NCBI GenBank assembly: GCA_946185805.1
Contig: CAMHKU010000018.1
Location: 1-36,891, forward strand
DNA: 36,891 bases
Direction: 5' to 3'
Source: an uncultured Prevotellaceae bacterium
Lineage (GTDB): Bacteria > Bacteroidota > Bacteroidia > Bacteroidales > Bacteroidaceae
The notes beneath the pieces are model-generated. The model was not told the origin of the DNA and did no database searches. It worked only from the letters and a program-made list of their open reading frames with translations. This document shows, in pieces, positions 7,042 through 15,345 of this stretch; the stretch's first letter is position 1, and every line of letters begins with the position of its first letter. The position numbers and the translations under genes are program-made.

Positions 7042-8205
7042 TTATTTCTTCAGTAGCTTATAGTATTCGACGGCCCCCAAGAGGAAGCATCCCGTGCCGT
7101 AGTCCTCGAAGTCGGGCACCTTGTCGTATGACAGCGGCTGTCCGGCGCTGGGGTCCTTGCCCGTGCCCTGCATCCAGCCGAGGAATCCGTCCTTGTGGAC
7201 GGCAGTCTTCACCATCGCAGCCCATGCCTTGTCGCAAGCCGGCTGGTAGACCTTAGCCTTCAGGTAGCCCTGCTGTATGCCCCATGCCATGCCGTAGAGG
7301 AAGAGGGCGGTGCCCGATGTCTCGGGCATGGCGTAGTTGGTGGATACCAGCGAAGGGTTCCAGAACCCGTCCTCACGCTGGCACTTGAGCAAGCCTTCCG
7401 ACATGAGCATGAAGTCTTTCTTCAGTTCCTTGTAGGCCTTCGACTTGCGCGGCAGCTCATTCATGCAGCGCACCAGGGCGGCATACACCCACCCGTTGCC
7501 GCGGCTCCAGTAGCAGTCCTTGCCGTCGGGCTCCTTGTAGGGGGGCACATAGTCGGCATCGCGCCACCACAGGCCGTCCTTGACGTTGAACAGTCCGCCG
7601 CCACACTCATTGCGGCTCCACCGATACATGGCCATGCCGTGGTCGAGGTATTTCTCGTCGCCGGTAATCTTATACATCTGCATGTACACGGGCATGGCCA
7701 TCTGTATGGCGTCTATCCATGTCCACCAGCCGTAGAGCTGCGGCTCGTCGCCCTTGGTCTTGGCAGTGCCGGCTTTCTTGCTGTTGGGGGTCACTATCTG
7801 GTGGTCGAGGTTCGCGCGTACCTTATTTATCTTCTCGTCGCCGCCCACCTGCTGATAGCGTATCAGGTAGGTCTGGGCACAGCACTGGTCGTCGGCATCG
7901 CAGGTGTTAACACCATTGCGCGGCGTCCACTGGTGGAAGGCTGCCCACTTGTCGGTATAGTCGATATACCGTTGGTCCTGGTCAATCTCGTAGAGGGCCA
8001 TCAATCCTTCGTAGTAGACGGCGCGTGTCCACAGCGAGCTGGGGCGAATCTTGTTGACGTTGGTAGGAACGGTGGGGTCGCTGTACTTGGCCATGAAGTA
8101 GTTGTTGGCCTTGCGGGTGACGCTGAGCACGTCGTCAGCAGTAGTCTGAGCAGTCATGGTCACCGATATGGCGGCCATCGTCAGGAGCGTGATTAGTTTT
8201 TTCAT
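7042..8205 (-). CDS. GH105 unsaturated glycuronyl (rhamnogalacturonyl) hydrolase, secreted
   Basis: A 387-residue protein starting at the methionine at 8205, which gives a clear signal peptide (MKKLITLLTMAAISVTMTAQ). The upstream in-frame extension would spoil it and reach into the promoter. The body is an (alpha/alpha)6 barrel of the GH88/GH105 type, with the conserved aspartate in WTWIDAIQMAMPVY (Asp165), the acidic block NTCDADDQCCAQTYL (about 100-114), and WSRGNGWVYAAL and YAMPETSGTALFLYG typical of YteR-like enzymes. The enzyme hydrates and removes the unsaturated uronic acid that polysaccharide lyases leave at the non-reducing end of pectin or rhamnogalacturonan fragments. No lyase gene adjoins. 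UxaC in this window could handle downstream uronates. Confidence 0.9.
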   Translation of the reverse strand: MKKLITLLTMAAISVTMTAQTTADDVLSVTRKANNYFMAKYSDPTVPTNVNKIRPSSLWTRAVYYEGLMALYEIDQDQRYIDYTDKWAAFHQWTPRNGVNTCDADDQCCAQTYLIRYQQVGGDEKINKVRANLDHQIVTPNSKKAGTAKTKGDEPQLYGWWTWIDAIQMAMPVYMQMYKITGDEKYLDHGMAMYRWSRNECGGGLFNVKDGLWWRDADYVPPYKEPDGKDCYWSRGNGWVYAALVRCMNELPRKSKAYKELKKDFMLMSEGLLKCQREDGFWNPSLVSTNYAMPETSGTALFLYGMAWGIQQGYLKAKVYQPACDKAWAAMVKTAVHKDGFLGWMQGTGKDPSAGQPLSYDKVPDFEDYGTGCFLLGAVEYYKLLKK

Positions 8206-8231
8206 TGTAGTAGTAAATTTAGTTTCTGCGG

Positions 8232-8263
8232 GCAAAGATACTAATAATTTTCGAACCTACAAA
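8232..8263 (-). promoter_or_regulatory. Complete Bacteroidetes promoter for the GH105 gene
   Basis: On the minus strand TTTG (8263-8260) is followed after exactly 19 bp by TATCTTTGC (8240-8232). This is a textbook -33/-7 pair and it lies 26 bp upstream of the start codon at 8205, which supports that start. Confidence 0.85.
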
Positions 8264-8338
8264 GGTTTCTTGCGAAATTGTAAATGTTATTTTATGCTTA
8301 TTTTAACATCCAGATAAAGTTTTCAGCCAAAAAAGTAG

Positions 8339-8347
8339 TACCTTTGC
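8339..8347 (+). promoter_or_regulatory. -7 box (TACCTTTGC) directly abutting the HAD gene start
   Basis: TACCTTTGC ends four bases before the ATG at 8352. With the usual start of transcription a few bases past TTTG, the mRNA would have almost no leader. No convincing TTTG lies at -33. Confidence 0.65.
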
Positions 8348-8351
8348 AGCC

Positions 8352-8996
8352 ATGAAAGCAGCATTGTTTGATTTAGACGGTGTGGTATTTGATACCGAGC
8401 CTCAGTATACCGTGTTCTGGGGCATGATATGCCGAGAGTATCACCCAGAGCATCCGCAGTTAGAGCAAGAGATAAAAGGCTCTACGCTGGTACAGATTTA
8501 CGACCGCTGGTTCTCAGGGGCATTGGCTTCCGAGCAGGCGTCTATAACCGCGCGCCTCAATGCCTTTGAGGCGCAGATGTCGTATGAGTTTATCGATGGT
8601 TTTGAGGCTTTGATAGCCAGCCTGCGGGCGCATGGCGTGAAGACGGCCGTTGTCACCAGTTCGAACCAGCCCAAGATGGCTAGCGTCTACAGGGCTCAGC
8701 CGCGGTTCAAGACCCTTTTTGACGCTATCCTGACGAGCGAAGACTTTGAATATTCCAAGCCTCACCCCGACTGTTATCTGAAGGGTGCCGCCCGGTTTGG
8801 GGCAGCGCCGTCAGAGTGTGTGGTGTTCGAAGATAGCTTCAATGGTCTGAAGTCTGGTCGCGCTGCCGGCATGAAGGTGGTGGGCGTGGCCACGACGAAC
8901 ACGGTGGAGGCTATAGCCCCGCTGTCGGACGTGCAGGTGAAGGACTACGTCGGCCTGGACTACGATAAGCTTGTGGAATGTCTTCATTGCCATTAG
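8352..8996 (+). CDS. HAD subfamily IA phosphatase / beta-phosphoglucomutase-like protein
   Basis: A 214-residue HAD protein. Motif I is FDLDGVVFDTEP (Asp7, Asp9), the helical cap covers about residues 15-80, motif II is VTSSN, the motif III lysine lies in SKPHPDCYLKGA, and motif IV is VFEDSFNGLKSG. This is the architecture of beta-phosphoglucomutase and related sugar phosphatases. Mutase or phosphatase activity cannot be decided from sequence. The start is fixed because motif I begins at residue 6. Its -7 box lies almost on the start codon, implying a leaderless or near-leaderless transcript. It converges on nth with 22 bp between the stop codons. Confidence 0.88.
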   Translation: MKAALFDLDGVVFDTEPQYTVFWGMICREYHPEHPQLEQEIKGSTLVQIYDRWFSGALASEQASITARLNAFEAQMSYEFIDGFEALIASLRAHGVKTAVVTSSNQPKMASVYRAQPRFKTLFDAILTSEDFEYSKPHPDCYLKGAARFGAAPSECVVFEDSFNGLKSGRAAGMKVVGVATTNTVEAIAPLSDVQVKDYVGLDYDKLVECLHCH

Positions 8997-9018
8997 TCCG
9001 GAGTCGCCCTTTGTGGCG

Positions 9019-9669
9019 TTATTCCAGCTTTGAGCCTTCCAACAGTTTAGGGCAGACATTCTGCAAACCACACTTCTGGCATTTAGGTTTTTGCGAGGTG
9101 CATACATAGCGCCCGTGAAGTAGCAGCCAGTGATGGGCAAGGGGTATTAGGTCATTGGGGATATGGCGCATCAGAGCCTGTTCCACCTTGTACGGCGTGT
9201 TGTCGCTTTTGGTGACAAGCCCTAAGCGATGGCTGACACGGTAGACATGCGTATCAACGGCCATTGTAGCGCGGCCAAAGGCCACGGCCTGGATGACGTT
9301 GGCCGTCTTGCGACCTACGCCGGGGAGTGTCAATAGCTGAGCCATGTCGGAAGGTACCTCACCACCAAAATTATTAACAAGCGAGCGCGACATTTCTACT
9401 AAATGCCGCGCTTTGGCATGAGGATAAGACACACTCTTGATGTATTCATACACGTCGTCGGCCTCGACGGCTGCCATTGCCTGCGCATCGGGGAAGCGGC
9501 TAAACAGTAGGGGCGTCACCTGATTGATGCGCTTGTCGGTGCACTGGGCGCTGAGGATGACGGCCACCAGCAGTTGATAGACGCTGCCAAACTCCAGTTC
9601 GGTGCTGACCTCAGGCATCTGCTGCTGGAAATAGGCCAACACGGCGTCGTAACGCTCTTGTTTCTTCAT
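9019..9669 (-). CDS. nth: Endonuclease III (DNA glycosylase/AP lyase)
   Basis: A 216-residue protein with all hallmarks of Nth: ILSAQCTDKRIN, the helix-hairpin-helix LPGVGRKTANVI with catalytic Lys121, catalytic Asp139 in AVDTHVYRVSHRLG, and the C-terminal 4Fe-4S cluster ligands C190-x6-C197-x2-C200-x5-C206. It removes oxidised pyrimidines and nicks abasic sites in base-excision repair. Length matches the family (about 211 residues in E. coli). It is transcribed divergently from the outer-membrane protein gene at 9812. Confidence 0.97.
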   Translation of the reverse strand: MKKQERYDAVLAYFQQQMPEVSTELEFGSVYQLLVAVILSAQCTDKRINQVTPLLFSRFPDAQAMAAVEADDVYEYIKSVSYPHAKARHLVEMSRSLVNNFGGEVPSDMAQLLTLPGVGRKTANVIQAVAFGRATMAVDTHVYRVSHRLGLVTKSDNTPYKVEQALMRHIPNDLIPLAHHWLLLHGRYVCTSQKPKCQKCGLQNVCPKLLEGSKLE

Positions 9670-9686
9670 AATATCTTAAAGTTTCT

Positions 9687-9695
9687 GCAAAGATA
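9687..9695 (-). promoter_or_regulatory. -7 box (TATCTTTGC) for nth
   Basis: Minus-strand TATCTTTGC lies 17 bp upstream of the nth start. The position expected for -33 (about 9715-9718) falls inside the AATTCAT repeat array and shows no TTTG. Confidence 0.7.
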
Positions 9696-9701
9696 CGAAA
9701 T

Positions 9702-9733
9702 AATTCATAATTCATAATTCATAATTCATAATT
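9702..9733. repeat. Heptamer tandem array, unit AATTCAT
   Basis: Four exact copies of AATTCAT plus AATT fill the space between the -7 boxes of two divergent promoters. It therefore occupies the -33 region of both nth and the outer-membrane protein gene. Confidence 0.93.
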
Positions 9734-9739
9734 ATTTTA

Positions 9740-9748
9740 TAATTTTGC
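9740..9748 (+). promoter_or_regulatory. -7 box (TAATTTTGC) for the outer-membrane protein gene
   Basis: TAATTTTGC fits TAnnTTTG and lies 63 bp before the chosen start at 9812. The -33 region is the AATTCAT array. Confidence 0.65.
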
Positions 9749-9811
9749 AGGCTGAAAGTGAAAATCACGCTGACGGTATTACCTTTCTCCGTGAATGATG
9801 TATATAGAATT

Positions 9812-11086
9812 ATGAGTTACAAGATATTAGTTAGCTTGCTGATAGCGGCCTCGGCCATAGACGCCTGGGCGCAGGGTGGTACGAAGTCGCCCTACAGCCA
9901 GTTTGGCGTTGGTGTGCTGAGCGACGCCTCTCAAAGCATGAGCCGTGGCATGAACGGTGTAGGTTACGCCCTGAGGCAGGGTAATGAGGTGAATACACTC
10001 AACCCTGCATCTTACTCGAGCGTAGACTCGCTGACAATGCTGTTCGATATGGGACTGACGGGACAGACCACTCAGTTCAAAGAGGGAAATGTGAAGCGCA
10101 ATGCCTCGCTGGCCTCCTTTGAATATGTGGTGGGGGCGTTTCGCGCGTGGAAAAACGTAGGTGTTACTTTTGGCGTACTGCCTTACAGCAGCGTGGGCTA
10201 CGACTATCAGCTGACGCAGCGTGACGCCGCCACTGGTACGCTGACAGAGAGCTACAGCGGCAGCGGCGGTCTGCACGAGGTGTTCCTCGGCGTGGGCTGG
10301 CGGGTGCTGAAGCCTCTGTCAATAGGCGTCAATGCCGGCTATCTTTGGGGTAGCATCGACCGTACGGTAACCCCAACGTCGACGGTGGCAACGAATACGC
10401 TGACAAAAATCTATAAAACCAGTATCGGCAGCTATAAGCTCGACTTCGGTGTACAGTGGGAGCAGCCCATCGGCAAAAAGGACCGTCTGACGATAGGTGC
10501 CGTCCTTGGCTTGGGACATAATCTGGGCAACGAGTCGGAGATGCTCATCATCAAGAAGAATTCGCTGTCAAGCCTTAACGACACCACGCCAAAGAGGGTT
10601 GGCGATGCCATGGCTCTGCCTATGAGCTTCGGCGGCGGTGTGGCTTACTCCCACAATCGGCGGCTGACGGTGGCTGCCGACTTCAGCTACGAACTCTGGG
10701 GCAGCGAGAAACTGCCGGCCTTTGTCAATGGCGATTACAGTCTGCAGAGCGGACTGCTGAAAGACCGTATGAAGGTGAATGGCGGCCTCGACTTCGTGCC
10801 CAATCCTGAAGGCAATAAGTGGGCACAGCATATTCACTATCGTTTTGGCGCGGGGTATGCTACACCTTATTATAATATAAACGGTGTGGAAGGCCCCAAG
10901 GAACTGACAGTGAGTGCCGGTGTGGCGCTGCCGATTATCAATGGCTACAACAACCGCTCGGTACTGCATATCAGCGGACAGTGGGTGCGCACGTCGGCTC
11001 AGGACTTCATGACCGAGAATACTTTCCGTATCAATATTGGCTTCACCTTTAATGAGCGCTGGTTCATGAAGTGGAAGGTGGATTGA
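9812..11086 (+). CDS. Putative outer-membrane beta-barrel protein (FadL-like in layout)
   Basis: A 424-residue protein from the ATG at 9812, which gives a clean signal peptide (MSYKILVSLLIAASAIDAWA, then QGG). An in-frame start at 9758 would add 18 residues before it and is less likely. After the signal come KSPYSQFGVGVLSD, RGMNGVGYALRQGNEVNTLNPASYSSVDS and many amphipathic strands with glycine turns up to the C terminus (FTFNERWFMKWKVD). The NPA(S/A) segment after a small-residue block recalls FadL/OMPP1-type barrels, but I cannot confirm the family or a ligand. It opens a co-directional envelope block with lptC, the CNNM gene and the ppiD-like gene. Confidence 0.7.
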   Translation: MSYKILVSLLIAASAIDAWAQGGTKSPYSQFGVGVLSDASQSMSRGMNGVGYALRQGNEVNTLNPASYSSVDSLTMLFDMGLTGQTTQFKEGNVKRNASLASFEYVVGAFRAWKNVGVTFGVLPYSSVGYDYQLTQRDAATGTLTESYSGSGGLHEVFLGVGWRVLKPLSIGVNAGYLWGSIDRTVTPTSTVATNTLTKIYKTSIGSYKLDFGVQWEQPIGKKDRLTIGAVLGLGHNLGNESEMLIIKKNSLSSLNDTTPKRVGDAMALPMSFGGGVAYSHNRRLTVAADFSYELWGSEKLPAFVNGDYSLQSGLLKDRMKVNGGLDFVPNPEGNKWAQHIHYRFGAGYATPYYNINGVEGPKELTVSAGVALPIINGYNNRSVLHISGQWVRTSAQDFMTENTFRINIGFTFNERWFMKWKVD

Positions 11087-11091
11087 TTGGA

Positions 11092-11147
11092 GATTGAAGA
11101 TTGAAAATTGAAAATTGAAGATTGAAAATTGAAGATTGACGATTGTA
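11092..11147 (+). repeat. Heptamer tandem array (GATTGAA / AATTGAA) ending on the lptC start codon
   Basis: Eight heptamers in exact register: GATTGAA, GATTGAA, AATTGAA, AATTGAA, GATTGAA, AATTGAA, GATTGAC, GATTGTA. The last base is the A of the lptC ATG. The array fills the gap after the upstream stop codon (11086). Confidence 0.95.
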
Positions 11148-11824
11148 TGCAGCGTTGGGTGTGGATGATGGTGCTGACGGCATTTATCACTTTTCACTTT
11201 TCACTGCTCACTGCTTGCAGTGAGGAGGCTAAAGAGCATACGGCACCGGCCATCCGTGAGCGCGACTCCGTGTCGATGATGACTTCTTATGGTGTCAATA
11301 CACTGATTTCTGACTCAGGTGTCATCAAATATCGTATCGTTACCGAACAGTGGGATGTGAATACTATCCGCCAGCCTAACCGGTGGGAGTTTATGAAGGG
11401 TATCTTCTTTGAACAGTTTGACGAACAGTTCCACGTGCAGGCTTATATCCAGGCCGACACAGCATGGTATTACGACAAGAAGAAGCTATGGAAGCTACGC
11501 AGCCGTGTGCGTATTCGCAATAACAACGGTCTGCTGTATACCAGTGAGGAACTCTTCTGGGACGGACTCAAGCATGAGTTCTATTCTCATGTTTTCTCCA
11601 AGGTGGTAACGCCGGAACGTACGCTGCAGGGCACCTATTTCCGCAGCGACGAGCGAATGTCGAACTACACTGTGTCAAACTCAAAGGGCTCGTTCATTCC
11701 CGAGCAAGAGTCGGAAGATGCCAGTGCCGACAGTAGTGCTCCTGCCGATACCTCTCAGATGGAGTCCCAGGCGCCTATACGTTCGGCAGCCCAGAAACAT
11801 GCAAAAACAAGAATAGGAGAATGA
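11147..11824 (+). CDS. lptC: LptC-like LPS export protein, putative lipoprotein
   Basis: A 225-residue protein starting at 11147; an in-frame start 18 bp upstream would be made of repeat sequence. A hydrophobic N terminus ends in LLTAC (Cys24), giving a likely lipoprotein signal, and is followed by the LptC-type fold: SYGVNTLISDSGVIKYRIVTEQW, then FFEQFDEQFHVQAYIQADTAWY, RVRIRNNNGLLYTSEEL and FSKVVTPERTLQGTYFRSD. LptC bridges the inner-membrane LptBFG transporter and the periplasmic LptA. The linker after about residue 185 is Ser/Ala/Gln rich. The signal peptide itself is encoded by heptamer repeats (11184-11211). The gene overlaps the next start by 4 bp (ATGA), implying translational coupling. 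Confidence 0.82.
   Translation: MQRWVWMMVLTAFITFHFSLLTACSEEAKEHTAPAIRERDSVSMMTSYGVNTLISDSGVIKYRIVTEQWDVNTIRQPNRWEFMKGIFFEQFDEQFHVQAYIQADTAWYYDKKKLWKLRSRVRIRNNNGLLYTSEELFWDGLKHEFYSHVFSKVVTPERTLQGTYFRSDERMSNYTVSNSKGSFIPEQESEDASADSSAPADTSQMESQAPIRSAAQKHAKTRIGE
11184..11211 (+). repeat. Heptamer repeats inside the lptC signal-peptide coding region
   Basis: TTATCAC, TTTTCAC, TTTTCAC, TGCTCAC run in register and encode most of ITFHFSLLT. The units are the reverse complement of GTGATAA/GTGAAAA, the unit seen at 28651-28734. Confidence 0.8.
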
Positions 11825-13077
11825 GCGGATTCATCATAGGCCTTATCATTACCATGATTTTCTCTGCCTTCTTCTCTGGCATGGAGATAGCCTTCGTCAG
11901 CAGCAACAGGTTGCTGGTGGAGATGGACAAGGAGAAGAATGGCCTCTCGCAGCGGGCTATCAGCCTGTTTTATCAGCATCCCAACAACTTTGTATCGACC
12001 ATGCTCGTTGGCAATAACATTGCTCTGGTTATCTATGGCATCCTCTTTGCCCGCATTTTTGACCAGCTGCTATTCAGTGGTCTCAGCGACGGTGCCCGCG
12101 TTACGGCCGACACCCTGCTGTCGACGCTGGTGGTACTCTTTACCGGCGAGTTCCTGCCTAAGACCATCTTCAAGTCTAGTCCAAACACGCTGCTGACATT
12201 CTTTGCCGTGCCTGCATTTGTGTGCTATGTGCTGTTGTGGCCCGTGTCGCGATTTGCTACCATGCTTTCCAGGGGTATACTACGGCTGGCAGGTGTGAAG
12301 ATGGAGAAAGAGCACGACGACAGGGAGTTCACGCGTGTAGACTTAGACTATCTCGTACAAAGCAGCATCGACAATGCCAAGAGTGAGGAAGAGATTGAGG
12401 ATGAGGTAAAAATCTTTCAGAATGCCCTCGACTTCAGCGAGACGCGCGTGCGCGACTGCATGGTGCCTCGCACCGAGATTGACGCCGTGGAGGATACCTG
12501 TGCTATAGAGGAACTCAAGCAAGTGTTTATAGAGAGCGGTCACTCCAAGGTGGTGGTTTATCACGAGGATATTGACCACGTCGTAGGCTATATTCATTCT
12601 TCCGAGATGTTTCACAATGCACAAGACTGGCGCAAGGGTATCCGCCAGCTGACTTTTGTGCCAGAGACGATGCAGGCCTCGCGCCTGATGAAAACATTCA
12701 TGCAGCAGCAACGCTCTCTGGCCATTGTCGTCGACGAGTTCGGCGGCACCAGCGGACTTATTGCCCTGGAAGATATCGTGGAAGAGATTTTTGGCGACAT
12801 TGAGGACGAGCATGACTCCAACAACTATGTGGCCAAGCAACTGGAGGACGGTGAATACATGCTCTCGGCGCGACTGGAGATAGAGAAGGTCAACGAGATG
12901 TTCGACCTTGGGCTGCCCGAGAGCGACGAATATATGACTGTCGGTGGACTGATACTGCACGAGTACCAGTCGTTCCCTAAGCTTAACGAGATAGTGAACA
13001 TTGGGCGCTTTGAGTTCAAAATTGTCAAAAATACAGCTACAAAAATCGAACTTGTGAGGTTAAAAGTCACGGAATGA
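11821..13077 (+). CDS. CNNM/CBS-domain membrane protein (CorC/HlyC family, GldE-like)
   Basis: A 418-residue protein. The CNNM transmembrane domain covers about residues 1-150, with MSGFIIGLIITMIFSAFFSGMEIAF at the start, VGNNIALVIYG and FTGEFLPKTIFK. Two CBS domains follow (about 205-320: RDCMVPRTEIDAVE, SKVVVYHEDIDHVVGYIH, IVVDEFGGTSGLIALEDIVEEIFGDI). A CorC_HlyC domain ends it (about 335-418: YMLSARLEIEKVNEMFDLGLPESDEYMTVGG). Members are linked to Mg2+/Co2+ handling; the Bacteroidetes homologue GldE is tied to gliding. Which applies here is not decidable. It overlaps lptC by 4 bp. The lptC-CNNM-ppiD order supports a shared envelope function. Confidence 0.9.
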   Translation: MSGFIIGLIITMIFSAFFSGMEIAFVSSNRLLVEMDKEKNGLSQRAISLFYQHPNNFVSTMLVGNNIALVIYGILFARIFDQLLFSGLSDGARVTADTLLSTLVVLFTGEFLPKTIFKSSPNTLLTFFAVPAFVCYVLLWPVSRFATMLSRGILRLAGVKMEKEHDDREFTRVDLDYLVQSSIDNAKSEEEIEDEVKIFQNALDFSETRVRDCMVPRTEIDAVEDTCAIEELKQVFIESGHSKVVVYHEDIDHVVGYIHSSEMFHNAQDWRKGIRQLTFVPETMQASRLMKTFMQQQRSLAIVVDEFGGTSGLIALEDIVEEIFGDIEDEHDSNNYVAKQLEDGEYMLSARLEIEKVNEMFDLGLPESDEYMTVGGLILHEYQSFPKLNEIVNIGRFEFKIVKNTATKIELVRLKVTE

Positions 13078-13120
13078 GCGGATTTTTGCCGAAAAATTTC
13101 GTCATGTCACACATTTTTAT

Positions 13121-13129
13121 TAATTTTGC
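13121..13129 (+). promoter_or_regulatory. -7 box (TAATTTTGC) for the PpiD-like gene
   Basis: TAATTTTGC lies 74 bp before the ATG at 13204. The bases at the expected -33 site are TTTC. The PpiD-like gene may therefore be transcribed separately as well as by read-through. Confidence 0.55.
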
Positions 13130-13203
13130 CGACTGATTGCGAAAATGTCTCGTCAGAGAACGTAAAAGAGCATAGAAATAACAAATAAAAATAAACAAAA
13201 CAA

Positions 13204-15345
13204 ATGGCAGCAATTGGAAAAATCAGAAGCTGGGGACCAGTCCTTGTAACGGTTATCGGTCTGGCCCTCTTTGCATTCATCGCCGAAGAAATGTTCCGCT
13301 CGTGTGAAGCATCTAAGAACAACGAGCGCCAGCAGGTAGGCGAAGTGTTAGGTGAGAAAATCAATGTTCAGGACTTCCAGGCCCTGGTTGATGAGTATCA
13401 GGAGGTCATCAAGATGACCCAGGGACGTGACAACCTGAGCGAGGAAGAGCTCAATCAGGTGAAGGATCAGGTGTGGAACACCTTTGTAAGTAACAAAATC
13501 ATTGAGGCAGAGGCTGAGAAATTAGGACTCACCGTTACCGATGAGGAGATGCAGAACCTGCTGCGCGAGGGTACTAACCCCATGCTGACGCAGACTCCCT
13601 TCGTCAATCGCCAGACGGGTCGCTTCGATGTAACCATGCTTACAAAGTTCCTCAACGACTACAAGAGTAATACTAACAGTCAGCTTACCGAGCAGTATAA
13701 GACTCTCTACGACTACTGGCGCTTCATGGAGAAGAATATTCGTCAGCAGTTGCTTTTACAGAAGTATCAGTCGTTGCTCTCTCACTGTCTGTTGTCAAAT
13801 CCCGTCAGTGCCAAGATTGCTTTCGAGTCGCGTGAAGGCGAATCGAATATTCTGCTGGCTTCGTTGCCTTACACTTCTATCAAGGACGATGAGGTGAAGG
13901 TAGAATCATCTGACCTGAAGAAGAAATATGATGAGCAGAAAGAGATGTTCAAGCAGTTCATTGAGACCCGCGACATTAAATATGTTGACTATCAGGTAGT
14001 GGCCTCTGCCAGCGACCGTGAAGCGCTGCTGAAGACCATGCAGGAGGCCAGCCAGAAGCTGCAGAGCGGTGCCGCCGCCGCCGAGGTGGTTCGCAAGTCT
14101 CAGTCGCAGTTGCCTTATGTGGGCTTGCCTGTGCTGAAGAGTGCCCTGCCGAACGACATCGCTGCCCGTCTCGACTCTATGAGCGTAGGTCAGACCAGTG
14201 CGCCCTTTGAGACCAAGGCAGACAATACGCTGAACGTGGTGAAGTTCATCAGTCAGCAGCAGTTGCCCGACTCTGTGGAGTTCCGCATGATTCAGGTTGG
14301 TGCTGAGACGGCTGAAGCTGCTCAGAAGAAGGCCGACAGCATCTACACTGCCATCAAGGGAGGCGCTCCTTTCGACTCTATTGCTAAGAAATATGGTCAG
14401 GAGGGTACCAAGCAGTGGCTTACCACCGCTCAGTATCAGAATGCCACCACGATTGATGCCGACTCCAAGGAGTATCTCTTGGCCCTCAACACGATGGCCA
14501 CCGGCGAGCTGAAGAACCTGAAGTTCACTACCGGTAACGTGATTGTTCAGGTAACAGACCGTCGCAACATGGTGACCAAGTACGACGTGGCTGTTATCAA
14601 GCACACCATCGACTTCTCTAAGCAGACTTATAGCGACGCTTATAATAAGTTCAGCCAGTTTGTCAGCGAGAACAAGACGATAGAGGCTATGGAGAAAAAT
14701 GCCGAGAAGTTTGGCTATACTGTCAAGGAGCATCCCAGCTTGATGAACTCTGCGCACTATGTGGTAGGCATCCGCGCTACCCGTGAAGCTATGAAGTGGA
14801 TTTTCGATGCCCAGCCGGGCGAGGTAAGCCCTCTCTATGAGTGCGGCTCTAACGACCATCTGCTGGTAGTAGCCCTTGAGAAGGTTCATCCCGTAGGCTA
14901 TCGTGCTATGGATACTCAGGATGTGAAGGATATGCTTACCCGCGAGGTTATTCGTGATAAGAAATTTGACCTGCTTCAAGCTAAGCTCAATGGTGTGAAG
15001 AGTATTGCTGATGCTCAGGCAAAGGGTGTCAAGGTTGATACCGTGAAGCAGATTACCTTCGGTGCTCCTGTCTTTGTGCAGGCTACAGGTACTTCAGAGC
15101 CGGCTCTGTCTGGTGCTGTGGCAGCCACAAAGGCTGGTGACTTCCATGCCGCAGCCGTCAAGGGTACCGGTGGCGCCTTCGTCTTCCAGAAGCTTGCTGC
15201 TGCCGAGAAGGCTGAAAAGTCTGCCTTCAACGCCAAGGAATCAGAAGCACAGCTGAAGGCTCAGGCCATGCAGGCCGCCAGCCGTTTCATGCAGGAGATG
15301 TATCAGAAGTCTAACGTTGTTGACAAGCGCTACCTCTTCTTCTAA
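13204..15345 (+). CDS. PpiD-like periplasmic folding factor (SurA_N domain, parvulin-like)
   Basis: A 713-residue protein anchored by one N-terminal membrane helix (about residues 11-27, GPVLVTVIGLALFAFIAEEM). A SurA_N-like chaperone region follows (VGEVLGEKINVQDFQALVDEYQ, then VWNTFVSNKIIEAEAEKLGLTVTDEEM). A divergent parvulin-like region lies near residues 355-470 (VEFRMIQVGAETAEAAQKKAD, then GGAPFDSIAKKYG). The remainder is Lys/Gln-rich and helical. This layout matches PpiD of other Bacteroidetes, which assists folding of secreted and outer-membrane proteins at the inner membrane. Whether the isomerase site is active is unclear. Its last 35 bp overlap the convergent trmH-like gene. Confidence 0.85.
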   Translation: MAAIGKIRSWGPVLVTVIGLALFAFIAEEMFRSCEASKNNERQQVGEVLGEKINVQDFQALVDEYQEVIKMTQGRDNLSEEELNQVKDQVWNTFVSNKIIEAEAEKLGLTVTDEEMQNLLREGTNPMLTQTPFVNRQTGRFDVTMLTKFLNDYKSNTNSQLTEQYKTLYDYWRFMEKNIRQQLLLQKYQSLLSHCLLSNPVSAKIAFESREGESNILLASLPYTSIKDDEVKVESSDLKKKYDEQKEMFKQFIETRDIKYVDYQVVASASDREALLKTMQEASQKLQSGAAAAEVVRKSQSQLPYVGLPVLKSALPNDIAARLDSMSVGQTSAPFETKADNTLNVVKFISQQQLPDSVEFRMIQVGAETAEAAQKKADSIYTAIKGGAPFDSIAKKYGQEGTKQWLTTAQYQNATTIDADSKEYLLALNTMATGELKNLKFTTGNVIVQVTDRRNMVTKYDVAVIKHTIDFSKQTYSDAYNKFSQFVSENKTIEAMEKNAEKFGYTVKEHPSLMNSAHYVVGIRATREAMKWIFDAQPGEVSPLYECGSNDHLLVVALEKVHPVGYRAMDTQDVKDMLTREVIRDKKFDLLQAKLNGVKSIADAQAKGVKVDTVKQITFGAPVFVQATGTSEPALSGAVAATKAGDFHAAAVKGTGGAFVFQKLAAAEKAEKSAFNAKESEAQLKAQAMQAASRFMQEMYQKSNVVDKRYLFF

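Noticed and set aside
7195..8196. Open frame of 333 codons on the plus strand, antisense to the GH105 gene
   Set aside because: No motif, no promoter in the right place; it mirrors a well-supported glycoside hydrolase.
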